Source: CBFFRJ01 sp963530515 | GTDB taxonomy: Bacteria > Pseudomonadota > Gammaproteobacteria > Enterobacterales > Enterobacteriaceae | NCBI GenBank assembly: GCA_963530515.1 | Contig: CAUSEC010000020.1 | Span: 41,315-105,314 of the forward strand | Direction: 5' to 3' | Length of the DNA: 64,000 nt | Shown here: in pieces, positions 35,311 to 44,856 of the stretch | Layout: each line of letters opens with the position of its first letter | How positions within the stretch are numbered: position 1 is the stretch's first letter | Notes under the pieces: model-generated | The model's database searches: none | Told to the model about the DNA's origin: nothing | Seen by the model: only the letters and a program-made list of their open reading frames with translations | Position numbers and translations under genes: made by a program

Positions 35311-36381
35311 ATGCGCGTTGCCGATTTTTCCTTTGAGTTGCCAGAATCCCTGATTGCCCACTATCCCCAGCCTGAGCGCAGCGGTTGCCGCTTGCTGTCA
35401 CTGGAGGGGCCGACGGGCGCGCTGTCGCACGACACTTTCACCGATTTGCTCGACAAGCTCAACCCTGGAGACCTGCTGGTCTTTAACAATACGCGGGTTA
35501 TTCCGGCGCGTCTGTTCGGCCGTAAAGCCAGCGGCGGCAAGATTGAAGTGCTGGTTGAGCGCATGCTCGATGACAAACGTATTCTGGCACATATTCGCGC
35601 GTCCAAAGCGCCTAAGCCGGGTGCCGAACTGCTGTTGGGCGATGACGAAAGTATCAACGCCACCATGGTGGCACGCCACGATGCGCTCTTTGAGGTGGAA
35701 TTCAATGACGCGCGCCCGGTGCTGGATATTCTCAATGCCATTGGCCACATGCCGCTGCCACCGTACATTGACCGCCCGGATGAAGACGCCGACCGTGAGC
35801 TCTACCAGACGGTGTACAGCCAGAAGCCTGGTGCGGTTGCTGCCCCGACTGCGGGTCTGCACTTTGATGAACCGCTGCTGGCGCGTTTGCGTGAGAAAGG
35901 CATCGAGATGGCGTTCGTGACCCTGCACGTCGGAGCCGGAACCTTCCAGCCGGTGCGAGTGGACAGCATTGAAGATCACATCATGCATTCCGAGTATGCA
36001 GAAGTGCCGCAAGAGGTCGTTGATGCCGTGCTGGTGGCGAAAGCACGCGGAAATCGCGTCATTGCCGTGGGAACCACCTCCGTTCGTTCGCTGGAAAGTG
36101 CCGCTCAGGCAGCAAAACAGGATCTGATTGAACCCTTCTTCGGCGACACGCAAATCTTTATCTATCCGGGCTATCAGTACAAGGTCATCGATGCGCTGGT
36201 GACCAACTTCCACCTCCCGGAATCGACCCTGATCATGCTGGTTTCCGCCTTCGCGGGTTATCAGCACACCATGCACGCTTACCAGGAAGCGGTTGCGCAC
36301 AAATATCGCTTTTTTAGTTACGGTGACGCGATGTTTATCACGTACAATCCGCAGGCTATTTCTGAGCGTGTCGGGGAGTAA
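35311..36381 (+). CDS. queA: tRNA preQ1(34) S-adenosylmethionine ribosyltransferase-isomerase
   Basis: QueA transfers and isomerises the ribosyl part of SAM onto preQ1 at tRNA position 34, making epoxyqueuosine. The 356-residue product begins MRVADFSFELPESLIAHYP and shows NNTRVIPARLFGRK, GAVAAPTAGLHFD and HVGAGTFQPVR. The ATG at 35311 gives the family length; an upstream ATG at 35293 would add six residues. tgt follows 52 bases later and supplies the preceding step of the same pathway. Confidence 0.97.
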   Translation: MRVADFSFELPESLIAHYPQPERSGCRLLSLEGPTGALSHDTFTDLLDKLNPGDLLVFNNTRVIPARLFGRKASGGKIEVLVERMLDDKRILAHIRASKAPKPGAELLLGDDESINATMVARHDALFEVEFNDARPVLDILNAIGHMPLPPYIDRPDEDADRELYQTVYSQKPGAVAAPTAGLHFDEPLLARLREKGIEMAFVTLHVGAGTFQPVRVDSIEDHIMHSEYAEVPQEVVDAVLVAKARGNRVIAVGTTSVRSLESAAQAAKQDLIEPFFGDTQIFIYPGYQYKVIDALVTNFHLPESTLIMLVSAFAGYQHTMHAYQEAVAHKYRFFSYGDAMFITYNPQAISERVGE

Positions 36382-36433
36382 ATCCGCGACACTGGTTTAA
36401 ACGTCGGACTGTTTTTCTGACGCTGGAGAAAAC

Positions 36434-37561
36434 ATGAAATTTGAACTGGATACCACCGATGGTCGCGCACGCCGCGGCCGCCTGGTGTTTGATCGTGGCG
36501 TAGTGGAAACGCCTGCTTTTATGCCTGTGGGCACCTACGGCACCGTAAAAGGAATGACGCCTGAAGAAGTCGAAGAGACGGGCGCGCAAATCATCCTCGG
36601 TAATACCTTCCATTTATGGCTGCGTCCTGGCCAGGAAATCATGAAACTGCACGGCGATCTTCATGATTTCATGCAGTGGAAAGGACCGATCCTCACCGAT
36701 TCCGGTGGCTTCCAGGTCTTCAGCCTGGGCGATATCCGCAAGATAACCGAAGCCGGTGTGCACTTCCGTAATCCGATCAACGGCGATCCGATTTTCCTCG
36801 ATCCGGAAAAGTCGATGGAGATTCAGTACGATCTCGGTTCCGATATCGTCATGATCTTTGACGAATGCACGCCATACCCGGCGGATTGGGATTATGCTAA
36901 ACGTTCGATGGAAATGTCGCTGCGCTGGGCAAAACGCAGCCGCGACCGTTTTGACTCACTGGAAAACCCGAATGCGCTGTTTGGCATCATTCAGGGCAGC
37001 GTTTACGAAGATTTACGTGATATCTCTGTCAAAGGTCTGGTAGAGATTGGCTTTGATGGCTACGCTGTCGGCGGTTTGGCTGTCGGCGAACCTAAAGCAG
37101 ATATGCACCGTATTCTGGAACATGTTTGCCCACAAATTCCGGCAGATAAACCGCGTTACCTGATGGGCGTGGGTAAACCAGAAGATCTGGTGGAAGGTGT
37201 GCGTCGTGGCATTGATATGTTCGACTGCGTCATGCCAACCCGTAATGCCCGCAATGGTCACCTGTTTGTAACGAACGGCGTGGTGAAAATCCGTAATGCG
37301 AAATATAAGAGCGATACTGGCCCACTCGATGCTGAGTGTGATTGCTACACCTGTCGTCATTATTCTCTCGCTTACCTGCATCACCTCGACCGTTGCAACG
37401 AGATATTGGGCGCGCGCCTCAATACCATTCATAACCTTCGTTATTATCAGCGTTTAATGGCTGGTTTACGCAAGGCTATTGAAGAGGGTAAATTAGAGAG
37501 CTTCGTGACCGATTTTTACCAACGTCAGGGACGGGATGTTCCGCCTTTGAACGTTGATTAA
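36434..37561 (+). CDS. tgt: tRNA-guanine transglycosylase
   Basis: Tgt swaps guanine for preQ1 at the wobble base of tRNAs with GUN anticodons. The 375-residue TIM-barrel protein shows the substrate-site TDSGGFQVFSL and the FDCVMPTRNARNGH segment with the catalytic nucleophile Asp, and the zinc site CDCYTCRHYSLAYLHHL near residue 300. It is downstream of queA and upstream of yajC-secDF, the conserved enterobacterial operon. Its GGAGAAAAC ribosome site is clear. Confidence 0.98.
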   Translation: MKFELDTTDGRARRGRLVFDRGVVETPAFMPVGTYGTVKGMTPEEVEETGAQIILGNTFHLWLRPGQEIMKLHGDLHDFMQWKGPILTDSGGFQVFSLGDIRKITEAGVHFRNPINGDPIFLDPEKSMEIQYDLGSDIVMIFDECTPYPADWDYAKRSMEMSLRWAKRSRDRFDSLENPNALFGIIQGSVYEDLRDISVKGLVEIGFDGYAVGGLAVGEPKADMHRILEHVCPQIPADKPRYLMGVGKPEDLVEGVRRGIDMFDCVMPTRNARNGHLFVTNGVVKIRNAKYKSDTGPLDAECDCYTCRHYSLAYLHHLDRCNEILGARLNTIHNLRYYQRLMAGLRKAIEEGKLESFVTDFYQRQGRDVPPLNVD

Positions 37562-37583
37562 TATAAATAATGAGGGAATTTGA

Positions 37584-37916
37584 ATGAGCTTTTTTATTTC
37601 TGATGCGGTAGCAGCAGGCGGCGCACCGGCGCAGGGTAGCCCGATGTCTCTGATTCTGATGTTGGCAGTGTTTGGTCTGATTTTCTATTTCATGATCCTG
37701 CGCCCTCAGCAGAAGCGTACAAAAGAGCACAAGAATCTGATGAGCTCGATTGCCAAAGGTGATGAAGTATTGACCACTGGCGGTCTGGTGGGTCGCGTAA
37801 CGAAAGTAGCTGACACTGGCTACCTGGCTATCGCCCTGAACGATACCACTGAAGTGGTTATCAAACGTGACTTCGTAGCTGCCGTTCTGCCGAAAGGCAC
37901 GATGAAGGCGCTGTAA
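37584..37916 (+). CDS. yajC: Sec translocon accessory subunit YajC
   Basis: YajC is a small inner-membrane subunit that associates with SecDF. The 110-residue protein has one N-terminal helix (LILMLAVFGLIFYFMIL, about 25-42) followed by a cytosolic domain containing KGDEVLTTGGLVGRVTKV. TGAGGG lies before the ATG. It is 22 bases after tgt and 27 before secD. Confidence 0.96.
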   Translation: MSFFISDAVAAGGAPAQGSPMSLILMLAVFGLIFYFMILRPQQKRTKEHKNLMSSIAKGDEVLTTGGLVGRVTKVADTGYLAIALNDTTEVVIKRDFVAAVLPKGTMKAL

Positions 37917-37943
37917 TTTCTTGTTTTCCCAAAGGGAACTGCC

Positions 37944-39791
37944 GTGTTAAACCGTTATCCTTTGTGGAAGTACATCATGCTGGTCGTCGTGATTATCGTC
38001 GGCCTGCTGTACGCACTTCCCAACCTGTATGGTGAGGATCCGGCCGTTCAGGTCACTGGCGCGCGCGGTGTCGCCGCCAGTGAACAAACGCTGATCCAGG
38101 TCCAGAAAACTCTACAAGAAGAAAAAATCAACGCGAAGTCTGTGGCACTGGAAAACGGCGCTATTCTCGCTCGCTTTGACACCACCGACATTCAGCTCCG
38201 CGCCCGTGAAGCGCTGGTAACTGAACTGGGTGATCAGTTTGTCGTGGCGCTCAACCTTGCTCCCGCGACCCCTTATTGGCTGACCAAAATCAATGCCGAA
38301 CCCATGAAGCTGGGTCTCGACCTGCGTGGCGGTGTGCACTTCCTGATGGAAGTCGACATGGATACGGCGCTTGGCAAGCTTCAGGAACAAAATACCGATA
38401 GCCTGCGTAGCGATCTGCGTGAAAAAGGCATTCCTTACACCACCGTGCGTAAGGAAGATAACTACGGTCTGAGCATTCAATTCCGTGATTCTGCAACCCG
38501 CGATCAGGCGAATACCTACCTTACTGCACGTCATCGTGATTTGGTTCTGACGAACCAGGGCGACAACGTACTGCGGGCGGTGATGACTGATGCACGCCTG
38601 AGCGAAGCGCGTGAATATGCGGTGCAGCAGAACATCAACATTCTGCGTAACCGTGTCAACCAACTGGGTGTGGCTGAGCCGCTGGTTCAGCGTCAGGGTG
38701 CCGACCGTATTGTGGTTGAGCTGCCAGGTATTCAGGATACGGCGCGTGCCAAAGAGATTCTGGGCGCAACCGCGACCCTGGAATTCCGTCTGGTTAACAG
38801 CAACGTAGACCAGTCTGCTGCCGCCGCAGGCCGCGTGCCGGGTGATTCAGAGGTCAAACAGACCCGTGAAGGACAGCCCGTTGTGCTGTACAAGCGTGTC
38901 ATTCTGACCGGTGACCATATCACCGACTCCACCTCAAGCCAGGATGAGTACAACCAGCCGCAGGTTAACATCTCGCTCGACAGCGCGGGCGGTAACATCA
39001 TGTCTAACTTCACCAAGGACAACATCGGTAAACCGATGGCGACCCTGTTTGTGGAGTACAAAGACAGCGGTAAGAAAGATGCCAACGGTCGTTCTGTCCT
39101 GGTGAAAGAGGAAGAGGTGATTAACATCGCCAATATCCAGTCTCGCCTGGGTAACAGCTTCCGTATTACCGGTATTAACAACCCGACTGAAGCGCGTCAG
39201 CTCTCCCTGCTGCTGCGTGCAGGTGCGCTGATTGCACCGATTCAGATTGTTGAAGAACGTACGATTGGTCCAACTCTTGGGATGCAAAACATCACTCAGG
39301 GTCTGGAAGCCTGTCTGGCTGGCCTGCTGATCTCTATCGTCTTCATGCTCTTCTTCTACAAAAAGTTTGGCCTGATTGCGACAAGCGCGCTGATTGCGAA
39401 CCTGGTGCTGATTATCGGCATTATGTCGCTGCTGCCGGGGGCAACGCTGACCATGCCAGGTATTGCAGGTATCGTGTTAACCCTTGCGGTGGCCGTCGAT
39501 GCTAACGTACTGATCAACGAACGTATCAAAGAAGAGTTGAGTAACGGGCGTTCAGTACAACAGGCGATTGACGAAGGTTATCGTGGGGCGTTCAGTTCCA
39601 TTTTCGATGCGAACGTCACGACGCTTATCAAGGTTCTTATCCTGTACGCAGTCGGTACTGGTGCCATTAAAGGTTTTGCTATCACAACCGGTATCGGTGT
39701 GGCGACCTCGATGTTTACCGCTATCGTCGGCACCCGAGCCATCGTGAACCTGCTGTACGGCGGCAAGCGCGTTAAAAAGCTGTCTATCTGA
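37944..39791 (+). CDS. secD: Protein translocase subunit SecD
   Basis: SecD with SecF uses the proton gradient to pull translocating proteins out of the Sec channel on the periplasmic side. The 615-residue protein has one N-terminal helix, a long periplasmic region (P1 head and base, about 30-445) and five C-terminal helices. The GLDLRGGVHFLMEVD motif and GIAGIVLTLAVAVDANVLIN are characteristic, the Asp in the latter helix being part of the proton path. secF begins 10 bases later. Confidence 0.98.
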   Translation: MLNRYPLWKYIMLVVVIIVGLLYALPNLYGEDPAVQVTGARGVAASEQTLIQVQKTLQEEKINAKSVALENGAILARFDTTDIQLRAREALVTELGDQFVVALNLAPATPYWLTKINAEPMKLGLDLRGGVHFLMEVDMDTALGKLQEQNTDSLRSDLREKGIPYTTVRKEDNYGLSIQFRDSATRDQANTYLTARHRDLVLTNQGDNVLRAVMTDARLSEAREYAVQQNINILRNRVNQLGVAEPLVQRQGADRIVVELPGIQDTARAKEILGATATLEFRLVNSNVDQSAAAAGRVPGDSEVKQTREGQPVVLYKRVILTGDHITDSTSSQDEYNQPQVNISLDSAGGNIMSNFTKDNIGKPMATLFVEYKDSGKKDANGRSVLVKEEEVINIANIQSRLGNSFRITGINNPTEARQLSLLLRAGALIAPIQIVEERTIGPTLGMQNITQGLEACLAGLLISIVFMLFFYKKFGLIATSALIANLVLIIGIMSLLPGATLTMPGIAGIVLTLAVAVDANVLINERIKEELSNGRSVQQAIDEGYRGAFSSIFDANVTTLIKVLILYAVGTGAIKGFAITTGIGVATSMFTAIVGTRAIVNLLYGGKRVKKLSI

Positions 39792-39801
39792 GGAGTGCGT
39801 T

Positions 39802-40773
39802 GTGGCACAGGAATACACTGTTGAACAATTGAACTACGGCCGTAAAGTCTGGGACTTTATGCGCTGGGATAACTGGGCTTTCGGTATCTCAGGTCTGCTG
39901 TTGATCGTGTCCATCGCCATCATGGGCGTGCGCGGTTTTAACTGGGGCCTGGATTTCACCGGCGGTACGGTTATCGAAATTACGCTGGAAAATCCGGTTG
40001 ATATGGACCAGATGCGTCTGTCGCTGGAAAAGGCGGGCTTTGAAGAGCCGCTGCTGCAGAACTTCGGTAGCAGCCGTGACATCATGGTGCGCATGCCGCC
40101 GGTGAAAGATGCCAACGGCAGCCAGGAGCTGGGTAGCAAGGTCGTTAACGTGATCAACGAATCGACCAACCAGCACGCGACGGTAAAACGTATTGAGTTC
40201 GTCGGCCCAAGCGTGGGTGCGGATCTGGCTCAGACGGGGGCAATGGCGCTGCTGGTGGCGCTGCTCTGTATCCTGACCTATGTCGGCTTCCGCTTTGAGT
40301 GGCGTCTGGCAGCGGGTGTGGTTATCGCTCTTGCGCACGACGTGGTCATCACCATGGGCGTGCTGTCGTTGTTCCATATCGAGATTGACCTGACCATTGT
40401 GGCATCGCTGATGTCGGTCATTGGTTACTCACTGAACGACAGCATCGTGGTATCTGACCGTATCCGTGAAAACTTCCGTAAGATCCGTCGCGGTACGCCG
40501 TACGAAATCTTTAACGTGTCGTTGACCCAGACGCTCCACCGTACCTTGATAACATCCGGTACCACCTTGATGGTTATCCTGATGTTGTATCTCTTCGGTG
40601 GCCCGATCCTGGCCGGCTTCTCACTGACCATGCTGATTGGTGTGTCTATCGGTACTGCCTCATCTATCTATGTGGCATCCGCACTGGCACTGAAATTGGG
40701 TATGAGACGTGAGCACCTGCTCCAGCAGAAAGTAGAGAAAGAAGGGGCGGATCAGCCGTCAATTCTGCCTTAA
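39802..40773 (+). CDS. secF: Protein translocase subunit SecF
   Basis: SecF is the partner of SecD. The 323-residue protein has an N-terminal helix, a periplasmic loop with GLDFTGGTVIEI, and five C-terminal helices containing VIGYSLNDSIVVSDRIREN, where the Asp and Arg are conserved. The start is GTG at 39802, preceded by TGAGGAG within the secD end, as expected from E. coli. A terminator follows, ending the queA-tgt-yajC-secDF unit. Confidence 0.97.
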   Translation: MAQEYTVEQLNYGRKVWDFMRWDNWAFGISGLLLIVSIAIMGVRGFNWGLDFTGGTVIEITLENPVDMDQMRLSLEKAGFEEPLLQNFGSSRDIMVRMPPVKDANGSQELGSKVVNVINESTNQHATVKRIEFVGPSVGADLAQTGAMALLVALLCILTYVGFRFEWRLAAGVVIALAHDVVITMGVLSLFHIEIDLTIVASLMSVIGYSLNDSIVVSDRIRENFRKIRRGTPYEIFNVSLTQTLHRTLITSGTTLMVILMLYLFGGPILAGFSLTMLIGVSIGTASSIYVASALALKLGMRREHLLQQKVEKEGADQPSILP

Positions 40774-40790
40774 TTTAGCTTCTGCGTTGA

Positions 40791-40820
40791 AAAACCGTAG
40801 CCTCAGTGCTGCGGTTTTTT
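40791..40820 (+). terminator. Terminator of secF
   Basis: AAAACCG at 40791-40797 pairs with CGGTTTT at 40812-40818, with further TAGC/GCTG pairing inside, followed by a run of nine or more T. Confidence 0.85.
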
Positions 40821-40894
40821 TTTATCATTGATAAAAACGCAGGTGCGCATGACACTGTCCCTTATCCGATATTGACTCAGGTACTGACACCCTT

Positions 40895-41242
40895 ATGGCT
40901 ATTATCCCTAAAAACTATACGCGGCTGGAAAGCGGCTACCGTGAAAAAGCGTTAAAACTGTTCCCGTGGGTTTGCGGCCGCTGTTCGCGCGAGTTTGTGT
41001 ATTCGAATCTTCGTGAGCTGACCGTTCACCATATGGACCACGATCACACCAATAACCCTGAAGACGGCAGCAACTGGGAACTACTTTGCTTGTTCTGCCA
41101 CGACCATGAACATTCTAAATACACCGAAGCGGACCAGTACGGTTCGACGGTGGTGGCGGGGGACGATGCACAGAAGGATGTGGGTGAGGCGACTTATAAT
41201 CCGTTCGCCGATCTAAAAGCGATGCTGAATAAGAAGAAATAA
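40895..41242 (+). CDS. yajD: YajD, HNH-type nuclease family protein
   Basis: YajD is a 115-residue HNH endonuclease-family protein of unknown role. The zinc-binding CGRCSREF and LFCHDHEHSKY (cysteine pairs) flank the HNH core VHHMDHDHTNNPEDGSNWELL, with the likely catalytic His in the HHMDHD part. It has no signal peptide. It is a single-gene unit after secF and has a shared terminator with tsx. Confidence 0.93.
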   Translation: MAIIPKNYTRLESGYREKALKLFPWVCGRCSREFVYSNLRELTVHHMDHDHTNNPEDGSNWELLCLFCHDHEHSKYTEADQYGSTVVAGDDAQKDVGEATYNPFADLKAMLNKKK

Positions 41243-41266
41243 ACCGGTTTACGCCGGGACAAAAAA

Positions 41267-41298
41267 AGCACCGACGAGGATCTCGTTCGGTGCTTTTT
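41267..41298. terminator. Bidirectional terminator between yajD and tsx
   Basis: AAGCACCGACGAG pairs with CTCGTTCGGTGCTT with one bulged base, with T-runs on both strands. It lies between convergent genes. Confidence 0.85.
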
Positions 41299-41337
41299 TT
41301 CGCTTCAGGTCATACTGCCTGAATGGGGAAACATCGA

Positions 41338-42222
41338 TTAGAAGTTGTAACCCACAACCAGGTAACCACCCCAGCCGGTAGAACGTACGCTGAAGTCGCC
41401 GTTGCCGAAGTTCAGGCTCGCATCGTCGTTCCACTGACCACCGTTGTGCCAGTAACGCGCAACAGCAGAGTAGTGCCAGTGATCGTAGCTCAGAGACAGG
41501 ATGTGGCTGGACGCGATGGAGTCGTTGGTGCGTGCTTTCTTACCGTTCAGGTCACGGAAGTCTTTGTCACCCAGATCTGAACCCCAGTCGAAGTTGGTGA
41601 AGCCGATGTAGCTCAGTTGACCGCCCCACAGAGAGGTGATCGGAACGAAGTATTTCACTTTGAAACGGTAACCGTCCCATTCATTTTCGTTCGCTGCTTT
41701 GTAGTTCTGCCACTGGTATTTTGCATACACGTTCAGAGACAGGCTCATCGGCAGACCGGTGTCGATGTCGGTACCCAGACCCATGTACCAGGTGCTCTGG
41801 CGACCGGATTCATTGCGACCCATGTCGTAGATGTAGTTATTTGCGAAGTACCACTCTTTGAACGGACCGAAGCTCAGATCGGCGCCGGTCAGCTTATCGA
41901 TAGAGAAACGTGGCTCAATTTCCATAAACAGCGGAGAACCGTGGTTCCAGATACCTTTTGCGTCGGTGTTACCACCGAAGAATACCGGGGCATCCATATA
42001 ACCATAGAAGTCGAACCAGTCTTTCTTAGCGAAAGCTTCATATTCCAGATAGGTATCGTTGCGGATCTGTGGTCCGAAGCGGGTGTGGTAGCTGCCCACC
42101 ACGTTAACGCTCTGGTGCCACCAGTCGGAAACATATTCCGGTTTGTTCGTTTCCGCTGCGCTCACGGTGAAGGACGTTGCTATCGCCAGTGCAGCGCCAG
42201 CTGCAAGTAATGTATTTTTCAT
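41338..42222 (-). CDS. tsx: Nucleoside-specific outer-membrane channel Tsx
   Basis: Tsx is a 12-stranded beta-barrel porin specific for nucleosides and receptor for some phages and colicin K. The 294-residue precursor has a signal peptide (cleaved after VSA, near 22) and ends with Phe in GYLVVGYNF, typical for outer-membrane insertion. Length equals E. coli Tsx. The start at 42222 gives MKNTLLAAGAAL; an upstream frame to 42273 is a pass-through. CytR/DeoR/CRP control is expected; the upstream segment holds a CRP-like word. Confidence 0.97.
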   Translation of the reverse strand: MKNTLLAAGAALAIATSFTVSAAETNKPEYVSDWWHQSVNVVGSYHTRFGPQIRNDTYLEYEAFAKKDWFDFYGYMDAPVFFGGNTDAKGIWNHGSPLFMEIEPRFSIDKLTGADLSFGPFKEWYFANNYIYDMGRNESGRQSTWYMGLGTDIDTGLPMSLSLNVYAKYQWQNYKAANENEWDGYRFKVKYFVPITSLWGGQLSYIGFTNFDWGSDLGDKDFRDLNGKKARTNDSIASSHILSLSYDHWHYSAVARYWHNGGQWNDDASLNFGNGDFSVRSTGWGGYLVVGYNF

Positions 42223-42333
42223 AGTTATGCCACTGATAAGAGATCCCTTACGGGAATGAAAGAATGCACGCATTGCGTTTCTAAATGTTTCATGTTTCTG
42301 CGAGGTTATTATAAGTATCCTTGCTCACAAAAA

Positions 42334-42351
42334 TATGTGTTGTTTCACATT
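42334..42351 (-). promoter_or_regulatory. CRP-like site upstream of tsx
   Basis: Read on the minus strand, AATGTGAAACAACACATA has a perfect TGTGA half and a poor second half. It lies about 110 bases before the tsx ATG, where E. coli tsx has CRP and CytR control. The rest of the 293-base gap to yajI shows no gene. Confidence 0.4.
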
Positions 42352-42443
42352 ACTGACACATACGTAATCGATTGCGTTCACGTTTGCGTGTAATTAACAG
42401 CGGGGATTGTACTGAGGATCATCATTGTTGCCAATAAATGAAA

Positions 42444-42467
42444 GCCGCCTGATTGTGATCAGACGGC
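42444..42467 (-). terminator. Terminator of yajI
   Basis: GCCGCCTGAT at 42444-42453 pairs with ATCAGACGGC at 42458-42467, with one G-T pair; on the minus strand a T-rich TTTCATTTATT follows. Confidence 0.7.
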
Positions 42468-42515
42468 GAAGAGAGGATGACAAAGTATGAAAAAGGGCGA
42501 CAAATTCGCTGGGAA

Positions 42516-43058
42516 TTATTCAGCTGTTACTGGCTGGATATCGTGGATGCGCACGAAGCCTAACTGCTCTGGGGTAATACCATTTAACTGGAGTGCAACG
42601 TCAACATCACTCGGTGCCAGCGTGCTGGCCGGGGCGCTCATCAGCTGATTCTGGACGTTAACTTCCTGATAGTTCTCGGTGGTGCCCTGAATCTGGCCCC
42701 ATTCGACCGTCCCGTTGAACGCCGGTAATGGATCGTTGGATTCGCCCTGAATGCGCAGGGTCACACGCGTGCCGCCCGCATTAGGTGTTATGTTTTTCAA
42801 TGACATACGTAGCATGCCCACCTGGCTGTTGAGACGCGCCGGGGTGTTGGAGCCGGGAAGCAGGTAGACGCCGCTGCTGGATTTTGCGTTCAGTGCGTTT
42901 TGCTGCGTGATTTTCACGGTTTCCTTGTTCAGCTTGCTCATTTCATTATTCAATGTGCTCACGCTCTGATGCAGCTGACTCACTTCGCTCTGCTGGGCGC
43001 AAGCGCTGAGGGCAAAAACGCTTCCCAGCAACAGGGATCTTAGGTAACGTCTTGTCAT
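42516..43058 (-). CDS. yajI: YajI lipoprotein (DUF3251)
   Basis: YajI is a predicted lipoprotein of unknown function, about 180 residues. The signal peptide ends in the lipobox LSAC, so Cys20 should be lipidated. A coiled-coil region rich in Leu and Gln follows (about 24-52), then a beta-rich domain. The start at 43058 is chosen because AAGGAAAC precedes it and the signal peptide begins MTRRYLRSLLLG; the upstream frame to 43121 would bury it. Unlike the highly conserved neighbours, it differs clearly from the E. coli protein in sequence. It is divergent from nrdR. Confidence 0.88.
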   Translation of the reverse strand: MTRRYLRSLLLGSVFALSACAQQSEVSQLHQSVSTLNNEMSKLNKETVKITQQNALNAKSSSGVYLLPGSNTPARLNSQVGMLRMSLKNITPNAGGTRVTLRIQGESNDPLPAFNGTVEWGQIQGTTENYQEVNVQNQLMSAPASTLAPSDVDVALQLNGITPEQLGFVRIHDIQPVTAE

Positions 43059-43211
43059 TGTGTCTGTTTCCTTGAAATTGAAGATATTCTTAATGGTAGC
43101 CAGCAACGGCTGCGTTGCCATCGATCCATTGTCTCAAAATCGGCCCGTCTTTGTTGTCACGCCAGTTCAGGGTAAAATAGATTTTATTCAACTCACACGT
43201 CAGGACGTCGT

Positions 43212-43661
43212 ATGCATTGCCCATTCTGTTTCGCCGTGGATACCAAAGTAATCGATTCTCGCCTTGTGGGGGAAGGATCATCTGTTCGCCGCCGTCGTCA
43301 GTGTCTGGTTTGCAATGAACGGTTTACGACCTTTGAAGTGGCAGAGCTGGTCATGCCCAGAGTCATCAAAAGTAATGATGTTCGTGAACCGTTCAATGAA
43401 GACAAATTACGCCGTGGCATACTGAAAGCCCTTGAAAAACGTCCGGTCAGCGCGGATGACGTTGAAATGGCGCTGAATCATATCAAGTCACAATTACGTG
43501 CGACCGGTGAACGCGAGATTGCCAGTAAAATGATTGGCAACCTGGTCATGGAACAACTGAAAAAACTCGACAAAGTGGCCTATATTCGCTTTGCCTCCGT
43601 GTATCGCAGTTTTGAAGATATTCGTGAATTTGGCGAAGAGATCGCTCGCTTACAGGACTGA
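43212..43661 (+). CDS. nrdR: Transcriptional repressor NrdR
   Basis: NrdR represses ribonucleotide reductase operons in response to ATP/dATP. The 149-residue protein has an N-terminal zinc ribbon (MHCPFC at 3-6 and CLVC near 31-34) and an ATP-cone domain (about 49-139, with VIKSNDVREPFNEDKLRRGI). ribD follows 2 bases after its stop, starting the nrdR-ribD-ribH-nusB-thiL-pgpA run conserved in enterobacteria. Confidence 0.97.
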   Translation: MHCPFCFAVDTKVIDSRLVGEGSSVRRRRQCLVCNERFTTFEVAELVMPRVIKSNDVREPFNEDKLRRGILKALEKRPVSADDVEMALNHIKSQLRATGEREIASKMIGNLVMEQLKKLDKVAYIRFASVYRSFEDIREFGEEIARLQD

Positions 43662-43663
43662 TC

Positions 43664-44767
43664 ATGCAGGACGAATTGTACATGGCGCGGGCGCTGAAGC
43701 TGGCGCAGCGCGGGCGTTTCACCACCCATCCGAACCCGAACGTCGGCTGTGTTATCGTCAAAGATGGCGAAGTCGTGGGAGAGGGATTCCACTATCGTGC
43801 GGGTGAGCCACACGCTGAAGTCCACGCGCTGCGTATGGCGGGCGAAAAAGCGAAAGGGGCAACGGCTTACGTCACCCTGGAGCCATGTAGCCACCACGGG
43901 CGCACGCCGCCGTGCTGTGAAGCCCTGATCAATGCGGGCGTGTCACGCGTTGTTGCCGCCATGCAGGACCCCAATCCGCAGGTACAAGGGCGTGGCCTCT
44001 ATCGGCTTCAGCAGGAAGGTATTGAAGTCAGCCATAGCCTGATGATGGCGGAAGCCGAAGCGCTGAATAAAGGTTTCCTCAAGCGCATGCGCACGGGCTT
44101 CCCTTATGTGCAACTGAAATTGGGTGCATCGCTGGACGGGCGCACCGCAATGGCGAACGGCGAAAGCCAGTGGATTACCTCGCCGCAGGCACGCCGGGAT
44201 GTCCAGCGTCTGCGCGCCCAAAGCCATGCGATTTTGACCAGCAGTGCAACCGTACTGGCAGATAACCCGAAGCTGACGGTGCGCTGGGATGAACTCAGTG
44301 CTGACATTCAGGCACTTTATCCGCAAGAGAATCTGCGCCAGCCGCTGCGTATTGTGGTGGACAGCCAGAATCGTGTGACGCCGGAGCATGCGCTGATTCA
44401 TGAGCCAGGTGAGACCTTGTTTGTACGCACCGCGCCTGACAGCCGGGCGTGGCCCGAATCGGTCCGGGACCTCCGTGTGCCGGAATACAACGGGCGCGTG
44501 GATCTGGTTTCAATGATGATGCTGCTGGGCAAACAACAGGTAAACAGCATCTGGGTTGAAGCGGGGGCAAATCTCGCAGGCGCATTGCTGCAGGCGGGTC
44601 TTGTGGATGAATTAATTGTTTACCTTGCACCTAAACTGCTGGGTACGGATGCCAGAGGACTGTGCGTGCTGCCAGGTCTTAATGCACTTGTGGATGCACC
44701 CGGCTTTAAATTCAATGAGATACGTCAGGTTGGCCCCGATGTCTGCCTGCATCTCACTCACGCGTAG
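43664..44767 (+). CDS. ribD: Riboflavin biosynthesis deaminase/reductase RibD
   Basis: RibD carries out the second and third steps of riboflavin synthesis. The N-terminal deaminase domain has the zinc site HAEVHALR and PCSHHGRTPPCCEA (about residues 50-85), and the C-terminal reductase domain (about 150 to end) has LKLGASLDGRTA and ends DVCLHLTHA. The 367 residues match E. coli. Only 2 bases separate it from nrdR. Confidence 0.97.
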   Translation: MQDELYMARALKLAQRGRFTTHPNPNVGCVIVKDGEVVGEGFHYRAGEPHAEVHALRMAGEKAKGATAYVTLEPCSHHGRTPPCCEALINAGVSRVVAAMQDPNPQVQGRGLYRLQQEGIEVSHSLMMAEAEALNKGFLKRMRTGFPYVQLKLGASLDGRTAMANGESQWITSPQARRDVQRLRAQSHAILTSSATVLADNPKLTVRWDELSADIQALYPQENLRQPLRIVVDSQNRVTPEHALIHEPGETLFVRTAPDSRAWPESVRDLRVPEYNGRVDLVSMMMLLGKQQVNSIWVEAGANLAGALLQAGLVDELIVYLAPKLLGTDARGLCVLPGLNALVDAPGFKFNEIRQVGPDVCLHLTHA

Positions 44768-44856
44768 CGGCTCCTGTAAAAGGGAAGCAGCGCGTCAAAT
44801 ATTATGATAAAATCCGCCCCCCTGCGGGGTCTGAACTGAACCTGTGAAGGAAGAGT

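Noticed and set aside
35398..36300. 300-codon minus-strand frame inside queA
   Set aside because: Antisense shadow of a clear queA.
41338..41580. Plus-strand frame at the end of tsx
   Set aside because: Antisense to the tsx C-terminal strands; no independent support.
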